The notes: generated by a model from the letters alone, not told the origin. Numbered from the stretch's first letter, positions 18,299-27,315 are shown. The stretch: 29,682 nt of DNA from a bacterium (GCA_020849855.1 JADZFO010000001.1:1-29682); one strand, 5' to 3'. A program made the numbers and translations.

Positions 18299-18722
18299 TC
18301 CTCAATGCTGCAGCATCACACGCCGCACCATGCGGCCTTACAGCACCTGCAGTGATTATATGACGCGGGGAGGGATGGCTAATGTGGAATGGCTAATGGC
18401 TAATGGCTAATGGCGAAGGCGGAAGGCGGAAGGCGGAAGGCGGAAGGCGGATGTAGGGGCGCGTGGAGCGCGCCCGCGGTGGACTCGCCGAGGCGCAGCC
18501 ACAGAACCGGAGCGCGGGCATCCGTGCCTGCATTCTTTCGGGGCGCAGCTACAGAACCGGAGCGCGGGCATCCTTGCCCGCAATCTCCTGATGCCCGGGC
18601 AGAAGATGCGGCCAGGGTGGCCGCGCGCCAGGTGAAGGGGAGGGCCGGGGCGAGCCCCGGCCCTGCAAGGATGGCGCAAATCAATGCCCCTCCACGCAGA
18701 CAGGCCAATACAAGGTAGGCCT
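18299..18722. repeat. Intergenic heptamer arrays and hairpin modules
   Basis: Five GGCTAAT-type heptamers (18377-18411) run directly into five GGCGGAA-type heptamers (18418-18452). A variant GGGCGCG/CGCGCCC hairpin and two copies of the GGAGCGCGGGCATCC hairpin unit follow, to about 18590. The rest, to the ankyrin gene stop, shows only GC-rich sequence. No gene is supported here. Confidence 0.8.
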
Positions 18723-20585
18723 CTACAAGTCCACCCCGCGGCTTTGCAGGAAGCGTGCGACATCTTCCGCGCCCGGGTTCATGTCATCGGTCGGGCTGCC
18801 GGCGTCGAGCAGGGCAGCGGCGGTCGCGATGTAGTCCCCCTGCGGGTTGCGGAACTCGGTACTGGCATAGGTACACCAGCCCAGGGGGTGGCCGTGGTAC
18901 ATCCCGTCGCGCTGGCTGAGCCGCGCGCTGAGCTGCTCCGGCGGCAACGCGGCGATGATCGCGCGTACCGTCGCGGCCCAGCCGTGGAAGGCGGCGTGGT
19001 GCAGCGCGGTGCCGCAGCCGATCGGCGCGCCTTCCTCGAAGGCGGGGTCCCAGCCCAGTGCCAGCAGTGCGCTGACGGCCTCGCTGCGGCCCTGCGCCGC
19101 CGCGTTGACCAGCAGAAGCTGCTCCTCGGGGCCAAGGCTGAAGGGGCCGTACTGCGCGGCCAGCGTACGCGCTGTCTTGAGCCCGCCGCGCATCGCCGCG
19201 CCGCAGTAAAGGTCAAGCGGTGTGGCCGCCAGCGCGGCCCGGGCGGCCCGGGCATCGTCGTCTGTCTTCTGCGCTGCCCAGGCCTCCAGCGCGTCGCAGG
19301 CCTCCTGGCTGCCGTTGCGCAGGGCGAGCATGTAGGGCGTGGCGCCATCGCTGCGCCGGACCGCCGGGTCCGCCCCGAAGGCCAGCAGCATGTTGACCAC
19401 CGCCGCGCTGCGCCCCTTTTCGCAGACCAGGTGCAAGACAGTGCTGCGGTGCTCATAGCAGCGGATGTTGGGGTCGGCGCCGTGCTCCAGCAGCCAGCGC
19501 GCGCCTGCGGTAGCCAGTGCGGCACCGGCCTCATGCTCGCGGTAGCCCAGCACGAAATAGAGCGGGGTATTGCGATGGACGGGGTCGAGGCGGCTGAGCT
19601 GCGCGCCGTGGGCCAGCAGCAGCTCCAGGCAGTCGCGCATGTTGCGCTGGGCGCAGTGGTAGACGCTCTCGCCATCGTTTGGGTCGGCGCCGGCCTCCAG
19701 CAGCAGGCGGGTCAGGGCCGGGAAGTTGCCATGGCCGCTGGCGCCGTACAGCGCGCTCAGGCGGCTGCCCTCCCAGGGCGGCTCGGAGTCATAGGCAGCG
19801 TTGGCGTCGGCGCCGTGCTGCAGCAAAAGCCGCGCGCATTCAAGGATGCCGGCCTCGCTGTAAGGGTCGGGCAGGCTGGCCGCGATATCCACCGCGCTGT
19901 CGCCAGGCTGCGGGATGGGCCTGTGCAGCTGGCTGAAGCACAGGTACAGCAGCGGCGGCCAGTTCCTATGGCCGACGGGGCGGCTGGCCAGCGCGGGGTC
20001 GCTGCGAAGCTGCTGCTCCAGCCACTGCGCCTCGCCGCACATGGCGGCCAGGCCGGCGTGATAGGTGGACAGGCCGGGCGAGGCGTCCAGCAGCGCGCGG
20101 GCGCGGCGGATCTCGCCCTCGCGGGCCCAGTCGATGACCTTCGCCGCGCGCGGGCCATAGGGCGCGTTCTCGATGATGTAAGCCTTCAGCTTCGGCCAGG
20201 AGGGCAGGCCGTGCTCGCGGGCGATGACCAGCAGGGCATCGGCGAGGCGGAAGACCGGCGCGCCAGCGGGCGCGGCCGGCTGTGCCACTGCGGCATCCGC
20301 GCCGCCACGCAGGCGCACTCCGCGCTGCGCCGCAGCGATGACGTCCTCGCTGCTGGCTGAGCTGAAGCGGGGGTGGCGGCTGATCACCAGCGCGGCGAAG
20401 TGCTGCTGCTCATGATGCTCGCCTTTCAGGCCGCGCAGAGTTTTGAGCATCTTTCTGGCCAGCGCACGGGCCTGCTCAAGCCCAGCCTGCACATGCGGGT
20501 CGGCGGGCGCGGCGCTGCGCGCGGCGGGGTCGTTGGGGGAGAGCTGGCGCTGCCCGGCGGGCGCGCCAAAGGTATAGCTGTGCAT
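18723..20585 (-). CDS. Ankyrin-repeat protein
   Basis: A 620-residue cytoplasmic protein with no signal peptide or membrane segment. The N-terminal part carries FRLADALLVIAREHGLPSWP near 133-152, a segment often seen at the start of bacterial ankyrin proteins. From about residue 160 to the end there are ankyrin-like helix-turn-helix units, the clearest being LECARLLLQHGADANA, LTRLLLEAGADPND, WLLEHGADPNI, VNMLLAFGADPAV and TALHHAAFHGWAATV. Spacing between units is uneven. Such proteins mediate protein-protein contacts; the partner is unknown. AAAGGAGG six bases upstream makes the ATG at 20585 certain. It stands alone between two repeat fields. Confidence 0.85.
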   Translation of the reverse strand: MHSYTFGAPAGQRQLSPNDPAARSAAPADPHVQAGLEQARALARKMLKTLRGLKGEHHEQQHFAALVISRHPRFSSASSEDVIAAAQRGVRLRGGADAAVAQPAAPAGAPVFRLADALLVIAREHGLPSWPKLKAYIIENAPYGPRAAKVIDWAREGEIRRARALLDASPGLSTYHAGLAAMCGEAQWLEQQLRSDPALASRPVGHRNWPPLLYLCFSQLHRPIPQPGDSAVDIAASLPDPYSEAGILECARLLLQHGADANAAYDSEPPWEGSRLSALYGASGHGNFPALTRLLLEAGADPNDGESVYHCAQRNMRDCLELLLAHGAQLSRLDPVHRNTPLYFVLGYREHEAGAALATAGARWLLEHGADPNIRCYEHRSTVLHLVCEKGRSAAVVNMLLAFGADPAVRRSDGATPYMLALRNGSQEACDALEAWAAQKTDDDARAARAALAATPLDLYCGAAMRGGLKTARTLAAQYGPFSLGPEEQLLLVNAAAQGRSEAVSALLALGWDPAFEEGAPIGCGTALHHAAFHGWAATVRAIIAALPPEQLSARLSQRDGMYHGHPLGWCTYASTEFRNPQGDYIATAAALLDAGSPTDDMNPGAEDVARFLQSRGVDL

Positions 20586-20754
20586 TCACGGCCTCCTTTG
20601 TGATTACCTGTGTCCGCTGTCCAGGCCAAAGAGGGCCATGCACAATATGGGTCGGTGAATCAGGCGGGATAACCCCTTTCCGCGGACCGGCTGCGCCCTG
20701 CGCGCAGCGGGATTATAACGCGCTGCGGGAGTGGAAGGATGGCGGATGGCGGAT

Positions 20755-21056
20755 GCAGACGCGCGTTGCCGCAGCTCGATCCAAACAGGGTAATCCGAGC
20801 TACGGGGTTAAGCCGGGGGAAACGGGACGCTGTCCCGCGCTCCATAAGAAACGGGACGCTGTCCCGCGCTCCATAAGAAACGGGACGCTGTCCCGCGCTC
20901 CGGCCTGAGCGCCGAGGCGCAGGTACAGGACCGGAGCGCGGGCATCCGTGCCTGCGCAAGCCGGGCGCGAATTTCATCGCGCCCCTACGAAGATGGGCGG
21001 ACAGCCGTCCGCCCCTACGAAGACGGGCGGGGACAAGCCCTGCCCCTACACCTGAA
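20755..21056. repeat. Diverged tandem unit and serial hairpin modules
   Basis: Opens with a diverged relative of the 158-bp unit. Three direct copies of a 29-bp hairpin unit follow (GGGACG at 20824, 20853 and 20882). Then come GGAGCGCGGGCATCC, GGGCGCGA/TCGCGCCC (6-base loop), GGGCGGACAGCCGTCCGCCC and a GGGCGGGG/CCCTGCCC stem, the latter joined by CCCCTACGAAGA-type linkers. The sequence from 20586 to 20754 shows no gene. Confidence 0.8.
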
Positions 21057-21090
21057 CGGCCGGCGGGGCGGGCGACGTCCTATTAGGCGC

Positions 21091-21096
21091 TATACT
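21091..21096 (+). promoter_or_regulatory. -10-like box (TATACT) upstream of the DUF3108-like gene
   Basis: TATACT seven bases before an in-frame GTG at 21104. Transcription would start there and read through the hairpin modules into the exported-protein gene. No clear -35 was found. Confidence 0.4.
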
Positions 21097-21207
21097 TAAC
21101 ACCGTGTGTATAGGGGCGAAAGGGAGGGGCGCTGCGCCCGCAGAGCTGGCGCGCGTCTCAGCGGGGCCATACCGGGCGGCGGGCCCGGATGCCGGGCGCA
21201 GGCAGTG

Positions 21208-21360
21208 CGCCCCCGCCGGGACGGGCGGACAGCCGTCCGCCCCCACGAAGACAGGCGGACAGCCGTCCGCCCCTGCACAAGACGGGCGCGAATTTCATCG
21301 CGCCCCTGCGATGAATGCCGAGTACAACTCGGCGCTCCATACGGGACGCAGTCCCGCGCT
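21208..21360. repeat. Hairpin modules reaching into a coding sequence
   Basis: Two copies of the GGCGGACAGCCGTCCGCC hairpin, one GGGCGCGA/TCGCGCCC hairpin, then CCGAGTACAACTCGG and CGGGACGCAGTCCCG, each followed by CGCTCCAT. The last two fall inside the reading frame of the DUF3108-like gene. Confidence 0.8.
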
Positions 21361-22297
21361 CCATTCCAGCCGTCTGCTGTCGTCCGCCCTGCTGCTGCTG
21401 CTGTGTGTTGTGCTGCTTGGTGTTTTCGCCGGGCAGGCGCAGGCACAGGATGACAACACCAAGCCCCCGGGCTGGGTGCGCCCCGATGAGGATGAGCACT
21501 ATGACGAGCCGCCGGCCGAGATGGGCGGCGAGCCGCGCACGGATGTGTCGCCGCACGACTTCCCCCTGGCGCCTCCCGGCATGGGCGGCTCCCCCGGCGC
21601 TGTGCCGGTGGCCACCCTGCGCCAGCCCGACTTCAAGAGCGAGAGCGCCTTTGAGTTTGGCATCTATGACAAGGACGGCAAGCGCACGGCCACGGCCTAT
21701 TACCGCATCGTGCGCCAGGAGCTGGGCGGCGAGGATGTCTGGTGCTTCAAGTACACCGGCAAGAACGAGACCCTGTCCGAGAACACGGACTGCTGGGTCG
21801 GCCTGAACAACATGACGCCGATCCGCTCGACGCGCAAGCTGGTGCAGGGCAACCAGGTCTTCTATAAGGACCTGGCCTACAGCGAGCAGGGCGTCAAGGT
21901 GCGCAAGAAGTATGAGGGCCAGGAAGTCACCGAGCTGAACATTCCCCTGGCTCCGGGGTTCTATGACTATGAAAGCCTGATCTGGCTGATCCCGCTGATC
22001 GAGTTCGGCGAGGAGCGCCAGGTGCGCTTCGAGATTTTCGACACGCTGATGGAAGTGCCCACCACGGTGATCATCAAGGACACCGGGACCATGCGCATCA
22101 ATATCCGCGGCAAGAACTATGACACGCATATGTACAGCTTCAACGTCGGCGCGGTGCCATACCGCTACTACGCGCTTGAAGTGGGGGGCCGCGTGATTCC
22201 GGCGCGGGTGGATATGGGCGATACCAGCTTTGTGAACCTGCAGTTCGGCAGCGGCGAGAGCAAGCCGAAGAAGAAGAAGCGCAGGGGGCGGCGCTGA
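21311..22297 (+). CDS. Exported DUF3108-like protein
   Basis: A secreted or periplasmic beta-rich protein, about 328 residues from the ATG at 21311. The signal core SALLLLLCVVLLGVFAG lies at about 25-41, with cleavage probable after AQA near 45. The mature part begins with an acidic, Pro-rich linker, then a domain from about residue 90 that resembles DUF3108 (outer-membrane-associated, beta-barrel-like small proteins of unknown role). The tail is the basic run KPKKKKRRGRR. The frame is open further upstream to a GTG at 21104, but that would put about 94 residues before the signal peptide. No Shine-Dalgarno marks either start. The first 18 residues are encoded by repeat hairpin modules. The DUF3800 gene follows after six bases. 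Confidence 0.7.
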   Translation: MNAEYNSALHTGRSPALHSSRLLSSALLLLLCVVLLGVFAGQAQAQDDNTKPPGWVRPDEDEHYDEPPAEMGGEPRTDVSPHDFPLAPPGMGGSPGAVPVATLRQPDFKSESAFEFGIYDKDGKRTATAYYRIVRQELGGEDVWCFKYTGKNETLSENTDCWVGLNNMTPIRSTRKLVQGNQVFYKDLAYSEQGVKVRKKYEGQEVTELNIPLAPGFYDYESLIWLIPLIEFGEERQVRFEIFDTLMEVPTTVIIKDTGTMRINIRGKNYDTHMYSFNVGAVPYRYYALEVGGRVIPARVDMGDTSFVNLQFGSGESKPKKKKRRGRR

Positions 22298-22303
22298 CCC
22301 TCC

Positions 22304-23179
22304 ATGCAGACCTTTGTGCTGTTTCTTGACGAGAGCGGTCACGATCACCGCAACATGCCCTTTGAAGTCAACGGAGGAGTTGCAATTCCTGTTGAACGAC
22401 TCTGGCCGTTTATCCTGCAACTCAGGCGCTCATTGCAGGTTTGCTTTGGCTGTGAGCCCCAGGCCTTTGGCATTGAGCTGAAGGGCCACAAACTGCTGGA
22501 TCGCGATCGCTTCAAATGGGCTTCACAATCCGAGACCTTACCAGATCAAGTGCGTCAGAGCTCGTGTCGAAAATTCCTTGAAGACAGTGCGGAAGGCCGC
22601 AGTCCGAACCGGGAAGGGTTCACGGCTTATGGCCAGGCCTCACTGATGTTTGTACAAGAGGCCTTTCAACTGTTACTCCAAAACTCCTGCTGGCTATTCG
22701 CCACGATGGTCCCACGTGGATTCAACCCGGTGTCTGAGGCCGAAACTGACAGTTGGCTGGGACGGCACATCATATACCTACTGGAGAGGTACTTCTATGC
22801 TCTGGAAGACAATGGAGCAATGGGGCTTATTGTCAGTGATCAGAGTGAGAACAAGCTCGAAAACAAGCTGACGAAGCGAATTGAGAACTACTTCACCAGG
22901 ACTGCCAAGGGCTTGTTACGGGCTGAGCGGGTTGTACCCACACCTTTTCATGTCATGTCGCACATGCATCTGCCTCTGCAGATTGCTGATCTCTGCATTT
23001 ATGCCATCAACTGGGGCTTTCGGCCTTTGAACTGGCCACAGGCAGAAACGCGTCTTGAGGTTGCTGATATTGCCGGACCCTGGCTAAACAGGTTACAGTG
23101 GCGAGGAGAAAGGGAATATCAGGGTCAGAATACGCAGGTTTATGGGATCCGCAGGGTCGGTGACCCGCAAGAAAACTGA
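22304..23179 (+). CDS. DUF3800-family protein
   Basis: A 291-residue protein of the DUF3800 family, which has an RNase H-like fold and usually acidic catalytic residues. Motifs seen: LDESGHD at the N-terminus (Asp9, Glu10), ELKGHKLL in the middle, IVSDQSENK, and LPLQIADLCIY near the C-terminus; these are the family's conserved acidic blocks. Such genes are common in accessory regions and phage or defence neighbourhoods, but their biochemical role is not settled. Codon use is visibly less GC-rich than in the adjacent genes (one hand-counted line about 57%). It begins six bases after the preceding stop without a Shine-Dalgarno, so translation may be coupled. Whether the two are functionally linked is unknown. 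Confidence 0.85.
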   Translation: MQTFVLFLDESGHDHRNMPFEVNGGVAIPVERLWPFILQLRRSLQVCFGCEPQAFGIELKGHKLLDRDRFKWASQSETLPDQVRQSSCRKFLEDSAEGRSPNREGFTAYGQASLMFVQEAFQLLLQNSCWLFATMVPRGFNPVSEAETDSWLGRHIIYLLERYFYALEDNGAMGLIVSDQSENKLENKLTKRIENYFTRTAKGLLRAERVVPTPFHVMSHMHLPLQIADLCIYAINWGFRPLNWPQAETRLEVADIAGPWLNRLQWRGEREYQGQNTQVYGIRRVGDPQEN

Positions 23180-23192
23180 GCAGACAAACAAA

Positions 23193-23243
23193 AGGAGGCA
23201 ATGCCCTCGGAACTGGGTTACCAGTCCTTGGCCGAGCCTCCAG
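23193..23243 (+). other. Intergenic compound hairpin after the DUF3800 gene
   Basis: Nested arms GGAGG/CCTCC, CTCGG/CCGAG and ACTGG-GTTA-CCAGT. They could end the upstream transcript or shape the 5' end of the next. There is no T tract. Confidence 0.3.
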
Positions 23244-23246
23244 TGA

Positions 23247-23252
23247 GATAAT
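23247..23252 (+). promoter_or_regulatory. -10-like box directly ahead of the tandem-domain protein start
   Basis: GATAAT five bases before the ATG at 23258, with no Shine-Dalgarno in between. It suggests a leaderless mRNA. Confidence 0.35.
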
Positions 23253-23257
23253 ACCGC

Positions 23258-24469
23258 ATGAATTGCCAAACTGCCTTAAGAACGGAAGGAAAGACCAGGG
23301 GACTGGCCCCCTCTTTGCTGGTCTTGTTGTTAATCGCCCTTACTCTGGGTCATGCTCGCGCTGCGGACAGCGACCTGTACTTCGAGGACGACTTCTCCAG
23401 CAGCTCCGAGCGCTACTTCTTTGAGGGCAACCTGGACGAGCGCTACTTCCAGTATGTCGACGACGAGTACGAGATCGACACCACGGCCGGCAAGACCTAT
23501 GGCCAGAGCGTGCTGCTGGAGGAGATGGACGGCTACAGCGTGGAAGTCGCCGGGCGGATGGTGGAGACCAGCGACCCCAACGGCGGCTTTGGCCTGAGCT
23601 TCAACTACCAGGAGCGGCCGGACGGATCGGGCAGCGACTTCCTGCTGCTGCTGGCCTATGACCGCGGCGCTTATACCGTGCTGCGCTATTACCAGGGCCG
23701 CACGACCGTGCTCTTTGCGCCGACCAAGACCAAGCTTTTCAAGAGCGGCGAGTGGGTGACCCTGCGGGCCGAGACCAGCCGCGGCAACTGCACCTGCTAT
23801 ATCAACGGCGTTGAGGTGGCCAAGGTCAAGGAAGACACGCTGAAAAGCGGCGGCTTCGGCGTCTTCGCCACCGAGGCGGCCATCGCGCGCTTCGACGACT
23901 TCCGCGTTTACAGCTCGGCCGGCGGCGGCGCGCGCGGCGAAGGCTTCAGCGACGAGATGGACGGCGGCACGCTTTTCAGCGGCAGCTACGACACGGTTGA
24001 GTACCGCTTCAAGGACGGCGAGTACATCATCGACACCAGCGAATCGGCCAAGATCGGCCTCTCGCCCTATGCCCGCAGCGCTCGCGATTTCGAGCTGAGC
24101 TGCGACGTGAGCCTGCAGCGCGGCGACCCGGTGAACGGCTATGGCATCTATGTGCGGGACCACCCGGCGGAGGGCGGCGGCTATAACCAGATCCGCCTGC
24201 TGGTATCGGGCGGCTGGTTCGCCGTGGAGCAGAGCAAGGACGACCAGCCCCTGGCGCTGACGCAGTGGACCGAGGACCCCCTGGTGCGGGCCAGCGGCAC
24301 CAACCGCCTGACCATCCGCGCCCGCGGGGAGGATGTGGTCTTCCTGATCAACGGCCAGGAGGTCTACCGCATGACGGATGAGGACCCGCAGCCGGGCTCC
24401 TTCGGGCTTTATGCCTCCAGCGGTATTGAGGCGGCCTTCGACAACCTGGAGTTCACCGAGCTGAAGTAG
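23258..24469 (+). CDS. Secreted protein with two concanavalin-like domains
   Basis: A 403-residue exported protein. The signal peptide core SLLVLLLIALTLG ends in GHARA near residue 35. Two similar beta-sandwich domains follow, about 40-222 and about 230-402. Each starts with an Asp/Glu-rich DDF or DEMD block, contains a strand with an aromatic YRF or YFQ element, then an ING(V/Q)EV segment (INGVEVAKVK in the first, INGQEVYRM in the second), a Gly-Phe-Gly stretch (GGFGVFAT or GSFGLYAS) and an FDDFR or FDNLEF end. This is the layout of LamG/DUF1080-type carbohydrate or surface-binding domains. No catalytic residues are recognisable. It faces the same way as the PKD lipoprotein that follows; whether they share a transcript is unclear. 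Confidence 0.8.
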   Translation: MNCQTALRTEGKTRGLAPSLLVLLLIALTLGHARAADSDLYFEDDFSSSSERYFFEGNLDERYFQYVDDEYEIDTTAGKTYGQSVLLEEMDGYSVEVAGRMVETSDPNGGFGLSFNYQERPDGSGSDFLLLLAYDRGAYTVLRYYQGRTTVLFAPTKTKLFKSGEWVTLRAETSRGNCTCYINGVEVAKVKEDTLKSGGFGVFATEAAIARFDDFRVYSSAGGGARGEGFSDEMDGGTLFSGSYDTVEYRFKDGEYIIDTSESAKIGLSPYARSARDFELSCDVSLQRGDPVNGYGIYVRDHPAEGGGYNQIRLLVSGGWFAVEQSKDDQPLALTQWTEDPLVRASGTNRLTIRARGEDVVFLINGQEVYRMTDEDPQPGSFGLYASSGIEAAFDNLEFTELK

Positions 24470-24561
24470 GCGGACGTGTGATTCCAGGCCCGGCTGGACA
24501 CTTGTGCTTTGGGTCAAGTGAGAGGGGGTATCATTACTGATAACTCTCGGGAGGTGGCCCT

Positions 24562-26829
24562 TTGAAGCACTGCCCTGACATGCATATCCGGCCTGCGCTT
24601 TCCAGCATTGCCCTCTTCACAGCAATCCTGCTGCTGCTTGGCGCCTGCTCAGGCCAGGGGCAGCGCGAGGGCCTGCAGCCCGCGGCTGAGCAGGCCGCGC
24701 TAAAGCTGCTGCCGGCCCCAGACATGCTGCGCTCCGCCAGCGTGCAGGACATTGTCCAAAGCGGCCTGGACAGGATTGCCCGTCACCCCCAGGCCGGGCA
24801 GAAGAACTCCTCGCTGGTTCTGTCAGCGGAAGGCGACGACGCCTTTGAGTGGGGTGCATGGGCCTTTGGGCCACTGGAAGACCAGCCCCTGGAGCTGCAG
24901 ATCGTAGTGTCGCAATCAGGGCCTGACACCTCGACGGCTATCGTCTTCCTGGCGAATTTCCAGCGCGGAAGCTGGGATGCGGCTTTGACCCAGGCCTTCA
25001 GTACCTTAGACACACTTGTTGTCCCCATCGATCCGGCACTGCATCTTTCGCCGGAAAACAACGTGCTGGTGGCGGTGGCCGTACCGGCAGGCGAAGGGAT
25101 CGTTGGCGTCAGCGAGCTGCGCCTGCGAACGGATGGCGACCCGGTGCTGGAAGCAAAGCTCTCAGCTGACGTGCTGCAGGGCGAGGCCCCGCTGCTGGTT
25201 CAGCTTGACGCCAGCGACAGCACGGGCAACATTGTGAAGTTCGAGTGGGACACCAATGGCAGCGGCAACTTCGTGACCGACACCGGGACAGTGCCGACCC
25301 TGGGCTCCACATACTCCTCGCCCGGCCTGTTCAACGCAGTGGTGCGGGTGACGGATGACACCGGCTCCACCAGCACCGACAGCATCCAGATCGCGGTGAC
25401 CCAGGACGGCAACCTGCCGCCGACGGCCTCGCTGGTGCCGGATGTGTTTGAGGGCGATGGCGAAGCCGGCTTCACGGTGAACCTGGTTGCCGAGGCCAGC
25501 GAGGACCCCGAAGGGCCACTGAGCCTGTTTGAATGGGACCTGGACGGTGATACCGGCACGGGGACAGGCGGCTTTGAAGTCAGCAGCAGCACGCCGGATA
25601 ACCAGCAGGCGCAGATCAGCAGCCCCGGCGAGAAGCGCCTGCGCCTGCGGGTGACTGACAGTGGCGGCCTGCAGAATGTGGTCAGCGTGATCATCACCGG
25701 CCGCGGCTGGGTCCAGGTTCCGTTGGAGACCTTCAATGACGGCGACCGCGCCGCGGGCCTGGCCTTGACGCGCATCGGCAAGGGCCCGGTGGTGAGCTAT
25801 GTGGATTCCAACACGAACCTGCTGCAGTTCGCGCGCTCCAGCCGCGAGCATGGCGCCAGCCCGGACGACTGGGCGCTGACGGACATCACCGTGGCGAATG
25901 ACACGAAGGTGACGGATGTGCTTGAGGTCGACGGCCGCCCGGCGATCTGCTTCAGCGGCCTGGACGACAGCCTGGGCTTTACGCGCAGCAACAGCGCGAC
26001 CGGCGCGGCGCAGGCCGACTGGGAGATCGTCACGGCGGACAGCGTGGATGCGCTGGGCATGTCGATGGCGATTGTCGACGGCCGGCCGGGGATCAGCTAT
26101 GTGGAGCGGACCAACCTGGGCACAGTGGGGCTGAAGTTCGCCTTCAGCAGCACGACGACCGGCATTGAGGCCGCGGACTGGGACAGCATCACCGTAAAGG
26201 CGGCGGACGGGCAGCTGCAGGGCTTTGGCAGAAGCACAGCGCTCCTGCTGGTGCAGGGCCTGCCGGCCATCGCCTGGAACTCGAGCATCGGCTCATTGAG
26301 CGGCCGCTTCGTCAACTTCGCCCGCAGCAGCACGGCAGCGGGGAGCGTGGAGGGTGACTGGGAGCAGACCCTGGCGCTGGCTGAGTGCGAGGACCGCGGC
26401 CTGAGCCTGGCGCTGATCGACGGCCGGCCAGCGATCAGCTTCTGCGCGGTGAACCCGGCGGCCAACACGCCCAGCTTCCTGCGCAGCAGCAGCGCCGACG
26501 GGGCCCTGCTGGCGGACTGGCTGGCGGTGAAGGTGGGTACCAGCGCCGAGGGTGGCTTCAACAGCCGCCTGGCCGTGATCGACGGTGTGCCGCAGATGAG
26601 CTTCAGCCGCGACTTTGGCGCGGACAGCCAGCTGGCCCTCAAGCTGGCCGAGAGCAGCAGCGCCGACGGCGGGCTGGAGACGGACTGGCTGAGCCAGGAC
26701 CAGGTGACGGAGCCGAGCCAGATGGCCGGCGGCCTGACCGAGCATGACATGGCGGTGATCGACGGATATCAGGCGCTGGTCTTCTTTGACAGCACGGCAA
26801 GCCAGCTGACCTACGCGATCCGCTTCTAA
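24562..26829 (+). CDS. PKD-domain lipoprotein, paralogue of the 2233-4578 protein
   Basis: Exported 755-residue lipoprotein with lipobox LLGAC. Two PKD-like domains lie at about 200-285 (GNIVKFEWDTNGSGNF) and about 285-380 (LFEWDLDGD). They are followed by GRGWVQVP and, from about residue 404, seven repeats of the same DGRPxISY ... FxRSSxxxG ... DW type as in the other lipoprotein, the last again short. Domain order and repeat number match, so this is an ancient duplication within the genome. The TTG at 24562 is chosen because GGGAGG lies seven bases upstream; the first ATG (24580) is 25 bases from it. A -10-like TATCAT lies further up. Function unknown; lipid-anchored surface binding is plausible. 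Confidence 0.85.
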   Translation: MKHCPDMHIRPALSSIALFTAILLLLGACSGQGQREGLQPAAEQAALKLLPAPDMLRSASVQDIVQSGLDRIARHPQAGQKNSSLVLSAEGDDAFEWGAWAFGPLEDQPLELQIVVSQSGPDTSTAIVFLANFQRGSWDAALTQAFSTLDTLVVPIDPALHLSPENNVLVAVAVPAGEGIVGVSELRLRTDGDPVLEAKLSADVLQGEAPLLVQLDASDSTGNIVKFEWDTNGSGNFVTDTGTVPTLGSTYSSPGLFNAVVRVTDDTGSTSTDSIQIAVTQDGNLPPTASLVPDVFEGDGEAGFTVNLVAEASEDPEGPLSLFEWDLDGDTGTGTGGFEVSSSTPDNQQAQISSPGEKRLRLRVTDSGGLQNVVSVIITGRGWVQVPLETFNDGDRAAGLALTRIGKGPVVSYVDSNTNLLQFARSSREHGASPDDWALTDITVANDTKVTDVLEVDGRPAICFSGLDDSLGFTRSNSATGAAQADWEIVTADSVDALGMSMAIVDGRPGISYVERTNLGTVGLKFAFSSTTTGIEAADWDSITVKAADGQLQGFGRSTALLLVQGLPAIAWNSSIGSLSGRFVNFARSSTAAGSVEGDWEQTLALAECEDRGLSLALIDGRPAISFCAVNPAANTPSFLRSSSADGALLADWLAVKVGTSAEGGFNSRLAVIDGVPQMSFSRDFGADSQLALKLAESSSADGGLETDWLSQDQVTEPSQMAGGLTEHDMAVIDGYQALVFFDSTASQLTYAIRF

Positions 26830-26836
26830 AGCGCCG

Positions 26837-27172
26837 CTATAGACCACGAAGTGCCGGCAGGAAGGCGCGGGTTGCCGGTAGTAGGTCACTAGTTGAGTAC
26901 ATATGATCTTTGGTTATCCAACGTTCTTGGTCGCTTGAGCGTCCAAACACCACCATCGTGCATGAGAACCTTTTGGACCGTCTGTCGAAGCTTACCCTCT
27001 TGCGCTTCTCAGTGAAGGACTCGACGTACTTCACGCAGTCGGCTGGTTACGGCACTACCATCATGAACGTTGCGCCATTCTCGGCCCTGGAACGCGTGCG
27101 CATTACTTCGGGGCCGGGGGCTTCTTCAGGCGCCAAGAAGAAGGTCACATCCGAAATGAGGTCGGAGTACAT
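26837..27172 (-). pseudogene. Stop-interrupted ORF, about 111 codons
   Basis: On the minus strand an ATG at 27172, preceded by GGAG at a suitable distance, opens a frame of 41 codons (starting MYSDLISDVTFFLAPEEAPG). It then meets a single TAA (27047-27049) and continues in the same frame with protein-like sequence (PADCVKYVESF, later SCTMVVFGRSSDQERWITKD) to a TAG at 26837. Continuity of frame and composition across the stop suggests a gene broken by one nonsense change, or a readthrough case. I do not recognise the product. The overlapping plus-strand frame at 26910-27185 is weaker and is rejected. No other gene is seen between 26830 and 27304. Confidence 0.45.
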
Positions 27173-27304
27173 GACGACTCCTTGAGCTGAGAGACTATGC
27201 CACTAGCCGTCCTCAGCCTGGTGAACCGGAGGAATGTGGCACTTTGTATAGGCAACATGTCTCAAAATCTGGTATACTTCTAGATTCATTCGCAAAACTG
27301 GCGG

Positions 27305-27310
27305 TATAAT
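27305..27310 (+). promoter_or_regulatory. Perfect -10 box (TATAAT) of the three-gene cassette
   Basis: TATAAT ends five bases before the GTG at 27316, so the transcript should start at or next to the start codon and be leaderless. A clear -35 is not visible. No Shine-Dalgarno precedes the GTG. Confidence 0.55.
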
Positions 27311-27315
27311 GAGGC

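Noticed and set aside
18684-20360. 558-codon plus-strand frame opposite the ankyrin gene
   Set aside because: Antisense frame favoured by high third-position GC; the opposite strand has ankyrin motifs and a perfect ribosome site.
20820-20905. CRISPR-like 29-bp repeats
   Set aside because: The three copies are directly adjacent and include a hairpin, with no spacers.
21158-24517. Long minus-strand frames opposite the DUF3108-like and tandem-domain genes
   Set aside because: Plus-strand genes carry signal peptides and domain repeats; the antisense frames show no motifs.
26910-27185. 91-codon plus-strand frame
   Set aside because: No ribosome site; it overlaps a better minus-strand frame that has one.
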